Source: an uncultured Chlorobiaceae bacterium (GTDB lineage: Bacteria; Bacteroidota; Chlorobiia; Chlorobiales; Chlorobiaceae). Taken from it: a DNA stretch of 8,922 nucleotides. The translations under genes and the position numbers were made by a program. The stretch lies in contig CAIQSY010000069.1 in the NCBI GenBank assembly GCA_903874585.1, positions 1 through 8,922 of the forward strand. Reading direction: 5' to 3'. The notes under the pieces were generated by a model. It had not been told where the DNA came from and searched no databases. It saw only the letters and a list, made by a program, of their open reading frames with translations. Of the stretch, positions 6,509 through 8,922 are shown one piece after another (positions within the stretch are counted from its first letter, which is position 1; every line of letters starts with the position of its first letter).

Positions 6509-6964
6509 TTACGCTTCAGCGCCCTCAGCTTCTACCTCAAAATGAACCTTAACGGTAATATCCATAAAGAGTTTTGCATCAGCCTCATATTTACCAAGTG
6601 CTTTAATTGGAGCTTCAATTGTAATCTTACGACGATCAATCTCAAAGCCCTGTACTTTCAACGCCTCGGCAATATCAGCAGAAGTAACCGTTCCAAACAG
6701 TTTACCCGATTCGCCGGCTTTTGCAAAAACTTTCAATGACAACTGCTCAATTTTCTGCGCATGTTCACGAGCATGCTTCCGTTGCAGCTCAACCTTTTTC
6801 GCCTGCTGTTTTTTCTCTGTCTCAAGAGCTTTAAGGGTGCCTTCTGTCGCTCTTATTGCTATACCCTGCGGAATAAGGAAATTGTTTGCATAACCGTTTT
6901 TTACGGCAACAACTTCACCTGCATCGCCAAGGGTAGCCACATCTTTTCTTAAAATGACTTTCAC
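6509..6964 (-). CDS. rplI: Large ribosomal subunit protein bL9
   Basis: This 151-aa protein is a full-length bL9, which binds 23S rRNA near the base of the L1 stalk and helps maintain reading-frame fidelity. The N-terminal RNA-binding domain MKVILRKDVATLGDAGEVVAVKNGYANNFLIP is typical (about 1-50). It is followed by the long Lys/Glu-rich connecting helix (about 50-75) and the C-terminal domain with GKLFGTVTSADIAEAL and the IDRRKI strand. The start is GTG at 6964, supported by GAGGA about 7-8 nt upstream (near 6974-6978). It is the last gene of the leftward operon, 36 nt after rpsR, with a strong terminator 18 nt beyond its stop. Confidence 0.97.
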   Translation of the reverse strand: MKVILRKDVATLGDAGEVVAVKNGYANNFLIPQGIAIRATEGTLKALETEKKQQAKKVELQRKHAREHAQKIEQLSLKVFAKAGESGKLFGTVTSADIAEALKVQGFEIDRRKITIEAPIKALGKYEADAKLFMDITVKVHFEVEAEGAEA

Positions 6965-7000
6965 TGCTTAGCTTCCTCGTTCAATAGATTGCAAAATTGT

Positions 7001-7279
7001 TTATTTGTATTCGTCAACAACATAAGGAATTACAGCCAAAAAACGCGCCCATTTTACTGAATGCGTCAGCAGATTCTGCTCTTTGGCGGAAAGACCTGTA
7101 ATGCGACGGGGAATAATTTTCCCCTGATCGTTGATAAATCTTTTCAACTTGCGCTCATCTCGGTAATCAAAAAATACAACCTGATTTTTCGATACTTTCT
7201 TCTTAGAGGCAAGGGCATTGCTCAACGATTTGTTGCCCTGTGACTTCGGACCGTGTGATGGTGTAAATTTTTGTTTCAT
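7001..7279 (-). CDS. rpsR: Small ribosomal subunit protein bS18
   Basis: bS18 pairs with bS6 on the platform of the 30S subunit and binds 16S rRNA. The core is clear: VFFDYRDERKLKRFINDQGKIIPRRITGLSAKEQNLLTHSVKWARFLAVIPY (about residues 35-86), including the hallmark IPRRITGLSAKEQ. At 92 aa it is longer than the 75-aa E. coli protein because of a basic, Ser/Lys-rich N-terminal extension of about 20 residues. The ATG at 7279 has no strong Shine-Dalgarno, so translational coupling to ssb, whose stop is 34 nt upstream, is possible. It sits between ssb and rplI in the conserved operon. Confidence 0.96.
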   Translation of the reverse strand: MKQKFTPSHGPKSQGNKSLSNALASKKKVSKNQVVFFDYRDERKLKRFINDQGKIIPRRITGLSAKEQNLLTHSVKWARFLAVIPYVVDEYK

Positions 7280-7313
7280 AAGTTCATTACAAAATTTTGC
7301 TTACCCTGCCTTC

Positions 7314-7787
7314 TCAATCGGAAGAGAGGTATTTGTACTCATAAATATGTTCATGCTCCTCATGGTGCACATCGTCGTGATGGATATCATGACAATCATC
7401 TTCAATAAAGCCCTCTTCATCTTCCTCACCATTTTTATGGCGCTTGTTCAAGAACTGAATACGTCTCGCCTTTATTTCAACCACAGTTCTGGAGGTTCCA
7501 TCCTGTGCTTTCCATGTGCGACTCTGCAGCTCACCATCAACAAGAACAGCAGAACTTTTTTTGAGATTGTCACGGCAACTTTCAGCGAGCTTATTCCAAG
7601 CAACAACTCCAACATAGCAAACATCCTCTTGCCATACATGGTTGCTGTCCCTAAACCTTCTATTGCACGCAATTGAGAAATTAACGACCGGTGTTCCCCC
7701 TGAATTTGTCTGTCTGAAAACAGGATCTTTTGTCAAATTTCCAGCGATAATAACGCTGTTTATTTCAGGCATCTTCAACTCAGCCAT
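7314..7787 (-). CDS. ssb: Single-stranded DNA-binding protein with a His-rich acidic tail
   Basis: This 157-aa protein has an SSB-type OB-fold over about residues 8-115: INSVIIAGNLTKDPVFRQT, then PVVNFSIACNRRF, VCYVGVVAWNKLAESC and VLVDGELQSRTWKAQDG. It should bind ssDNA in replication, repair and recombination. The C-terminal tail is unusual. It is acidic but contains 7 histidines within residues 133-147 and ends YEYKYLSSD. The canonical last residues (an acidic run ending in Ile-Pro-Phe), which dock partner proteins in well-studied SSBs, are absent, and I see no frameshift in the following bases that would restore them. The start is ATG 7787, with a strong GGAGG-containing ribosome site just upstream (7791-7799). 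It lies 64 nt after rpsF and 34 nt before rpsR. Many genomes of this group carry a second ssb elsewhere, so division of labour is possible (inference). Confidence 0.94.
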   Translation of the reverse strand: MAELKMPEINSVIIAGNLTKDPVFRQTNSGGTPVVNFSIACNRRFRDSNHVWQEDVCYVGVVAWNKLAESCRDNLKKSSAVLVDGELQSRTWKAQDGTSRTVVEIKARRIQFLNKRHKNGEEDEEGFIEDDCHDIHHDDVHHEEHEHIYEYKYLSSD

Positions 7788-7851
7788 AACACCCCCTCCG
7801 TTTGATTCTCAAAATGAATCAGTGCGCAGTATGCGTTCATACCAACCATCA

Positions 7852-8253
7852 TCATTTCTGGAGACTCTCAGCAGCATTAGCCTCAGCAAGAGCAGCATCT
7901 TCAGGGCTGCCAATGACAACGCTATACTTCTCTACTCTCTTACGCATTTCAAGCAATGCACTGGAGAGATGAATAATCAAGTAACGAAGAAGCTGTTCCT
8001 CATAACGAAGAACTTTTTCAATCTCAGCAATCACCGGCGTGGCTGCTGTAAATTCAATGTGCGCATAATAACCAATGGTCTTTTTCTTAACCGGATAAGC
8101 CGTTTTACGTCTGCCGATTTCAAGAACATGGGAGACTGTGCCACCTTTTTCAGTAATCACTCGCTGCACCATCGCCATTGCTTCAGCAATAACTTCATCC
8201 TGAAGTCCGCCATCAATGATAAGTGTGCATTCATACAGTTTGTTTGTTTCCAT
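7852..8253 (-). CDS. rpsF: Small ribosomal subunit protein bS6
   Basis: bS6 binds 16S rRNA as a heterodimer with bS18. The 133-aa protein has the family features: LYECTLIIDGGL (6-17), IGRRKTAYPVKKKTIGYYAHIEFTA (about 46-70) and the IEKVLRYEEQLLRYLIIHL segment (about 77-95). A short Ala/Glu-rich C-terminal extension follows the core. It is the first gene of the leftward rpsF-ssb-rpsR-rplI operon. The ATG at 8253 is the only sensible start, yet the best ribosome site, GAGGAG at 8280-8285, is 26 nt upstream, which is too far for direct use. A 188-nt leader separates it from the GT9 gene and contains a 7-bp hairpin. Confidence 0.96.
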   Translation of the reverse strand: METNKLYECTLIIDGGLQDEVIAEAMAMVQRVITEKGGTVSHVLEIGRRKTAYPVKKKTIGYYAHIEFTAATPVIAEIEKVLRYEEQLLRYLIIHLSSALLEMRKRVEKYSVVIGSPEDAALAEANAAESLQK

Positions 8254-8279
8254 AGCGCAAATGTTTGTAATAATTAATA

Positions 8280-8285
8280 CTCCTC
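8280..8285 (-). promoter_or_regulatory. Shine-Dalgarno-like GAGGAG, unusually far from the rpsF start
   Basis: This is the best ribosome-binding match in the rpsF leader, but it is 26 nt before the ATG at 8253. The in-frame codons between are GTA TTA ATT ATT ACA AAC ATT TGC GCT, with a TGA just before. There is thus no standard nearer start, only rare ATT codons. Either folding brings it close, initiation does not rely on it, or it is fortuitous. Confidence 0.35.
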
Positions 8286-8337
8286 AGTTGCTTGCAATAT
8301 GGCGAGAGTCTGACATTGCGCTAATCAGCCCCACGGC

Positions 8338-8357
8338 TTCACCCTGTTGCGGGTGAA
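8338..8357 (-). repeat. Hairpin in the rpsF leader, related to the element after sppA
   Basis: On the minus strand TTCACCC, a 6-nt loop (GCAACA) and GGGTGAA form a perfect 7-bp stem, followed by AGCCGTGGGGCT, which can form a short second stem. The string AGGGTGAAGCC is shared exactly with the element at 5646-5694, so this may be a degenerate copy of the same repeat. It may equally be an rpsF leader structure, because rpsF operons in many bacteria carry an S6:S18-binding leader with a CCG-containing bulge, and a CCG occurs here in AAGCCGTG. I cannot decide between these from sequence alone. Elsewhere in the 188-nt gap (8254-8441) I see no convincing promoter or terminator. Confidence 0.5.
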
Positions 8358-8441
8358 CACCATCTGCAAATTTGAACATTTAAGGTAATCTATTTACCCG
8401 TTTTTTCCAACCATTGCAAAAATATGGAACAATGAGCATCA

Positions 8442-8922
8442 TCACGCCTGCAAACTCTTGAAATAAGAGATAATATGGTCAGCAATCATATGTGGCGAAA
8501 GATCATTCATACAGCGAAAATGACCTTTCGGACATTTATCCCGACCAATATGGGAGCAAGGTTTGCACGGCAACCCTCCAACCTCAAAAAGCTCGTAGGA
8601 CGTTTGCCAAGGCAAAAAACCAAATGCTTGAGATGAAGAGCCAAAAAGCACAAAAAGCTTCTTTTTAAATGCTGAAGCAAGGTGCATTAAACCTGTATCG
8701 TTACAAAGCACAGCGTCACAATGCGACAATAAGGCAGCCGTCTGCATAAGCGAACAACGCCCTGCAAGATTAATCACCGATCCACGACAACGATCATGCA
8801 AAAAATTCAGTAGTTCTGTGGCATAAGGCGCATCCTCAGCTCCCCCCAGTAAAAGCACCCGCACAGCGAAGTGCTCGTATAAACGCGTAACAATAGCCGC
8901 AAGATGTTGTGGTGGAAGATCG
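8442..8922 (-). CDS. Glycosyltransferase family 9 (heptosyltransferase-like) protein, C-terminal part
   Basis: The frame is open to the right edge, so the N-terminus lies outside the window and about 159 C-terminal residues are visible. They form the nucleotide-sugar-binding half of a GT-B enzyme of family 9, the ADP-heptose:LPS heptosyltransferase family that acts on lipopolysaccharide core at the inner membrane. Landmarks are VRVLLLGGAEDAPYA near the start, then INLAGRCSLMQTAALLSHCDAVLCNDTGLMHLASA, which matches the family's (N)D(S/T)G..HLA block. A GLPCKPCSHIGRDKCPKGHFRCM segment has four cysteines, a pattern often seen near the C-terminus of such proteins. The visible GTG at 8864 is not the start, because family-like sequence continues upstream to the edge. 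Substrate cannot be assigned. It lies upstream of rpsF on the same strand with a 188-nt gap. Confidence 0.87.
   Translation of the reverse strand, partial: DLPPQHLAAIVTRLYEHFAVRVLLLGGAEDAPYATELLNFLHDRCRGSVINLAGRCSLMQTAALLSHCDAVLCNDTGLMHLASAFKKKLFVLFGSSSQAFGFLPWQTSYELFEVGGLPCKPCSHIGRDKCPKGHFRCMNDLSPHMIADHIISYFKSLQA

Noticed and set aside
1..8922. CRISPR array, tRNA or rRNA genes
   Set aside because: I found no regularly spaced short repeats and no tRNA- or rRNA-like sequence. In particular, the insertion point at panC is not next to a visible tRNA gene.

Overview
The window looks like chromosome of a green sulfur bacterium (Chlorobiaceae or close relative). This rests on the protein sequences and on gene order: rpsF-ssb-rpsR-rplI with ssb inside the ribosomal cluster, next to a glycosyltransferase family 9 gene, a long-form sppA and rsmI-panC. 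I could not run a search, so the taxon is an inference.

Layout from left to right. Positions 1-1063 hold a likely inserted segment. A KilA-N-domain gene (minus strand) lies between two copies of a 55-bp direct repeat that is the last 55 bp of panC (54/55 identical). Positions 1006-2673 are a leftward rsmI-panC pair (16S rRNA 2'-O-methyltransferase and pantothenate synthetase). A short AT-rich divergent region follows. From 2765 the plus strand carries an oligopeptide/dipeptide-type ABC ATPase, a long-form signal peptide peptidase SppA and a YecA/UPF0149-family protein. A strong 12-bp-stem hairpin with a U-tract separates this from the convergent leftward operon rpsF-ssb-rpsR-rplI (6509-8253). 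The right edge (8442-8922) is the 3' part of a GT9 (heptosyltransferase-like) gene.

Most of the window is housekeeping: rRNA modification, coenzyme A precursor synthesis, peptide uptake, membrane peptide turnover, ribosomal proteins and ssDNA binding. The accessory part is the KilA-N unit. Its 943-bp period, the intact panC reading frame and the copied panC tail look like site-specific integration at a gene's 3' end, but no recombinase is visible in the window. The KilA-N gene is on the same strand as rsmI-panC and starts 33 nt after the panC stop, so it could be read by panC transcription.

Other unusual points are a 24-bp perfect palindrome inside the KilA-N coding region, an SSB whose C-terminus is a histidine-rich acidic tail instead of the usual acidic DDIPF-like tip, and two related hairpin elements in intergenic gaps (5646-5694 and 8338-8357). 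The second of these lies in the rpsF leader.
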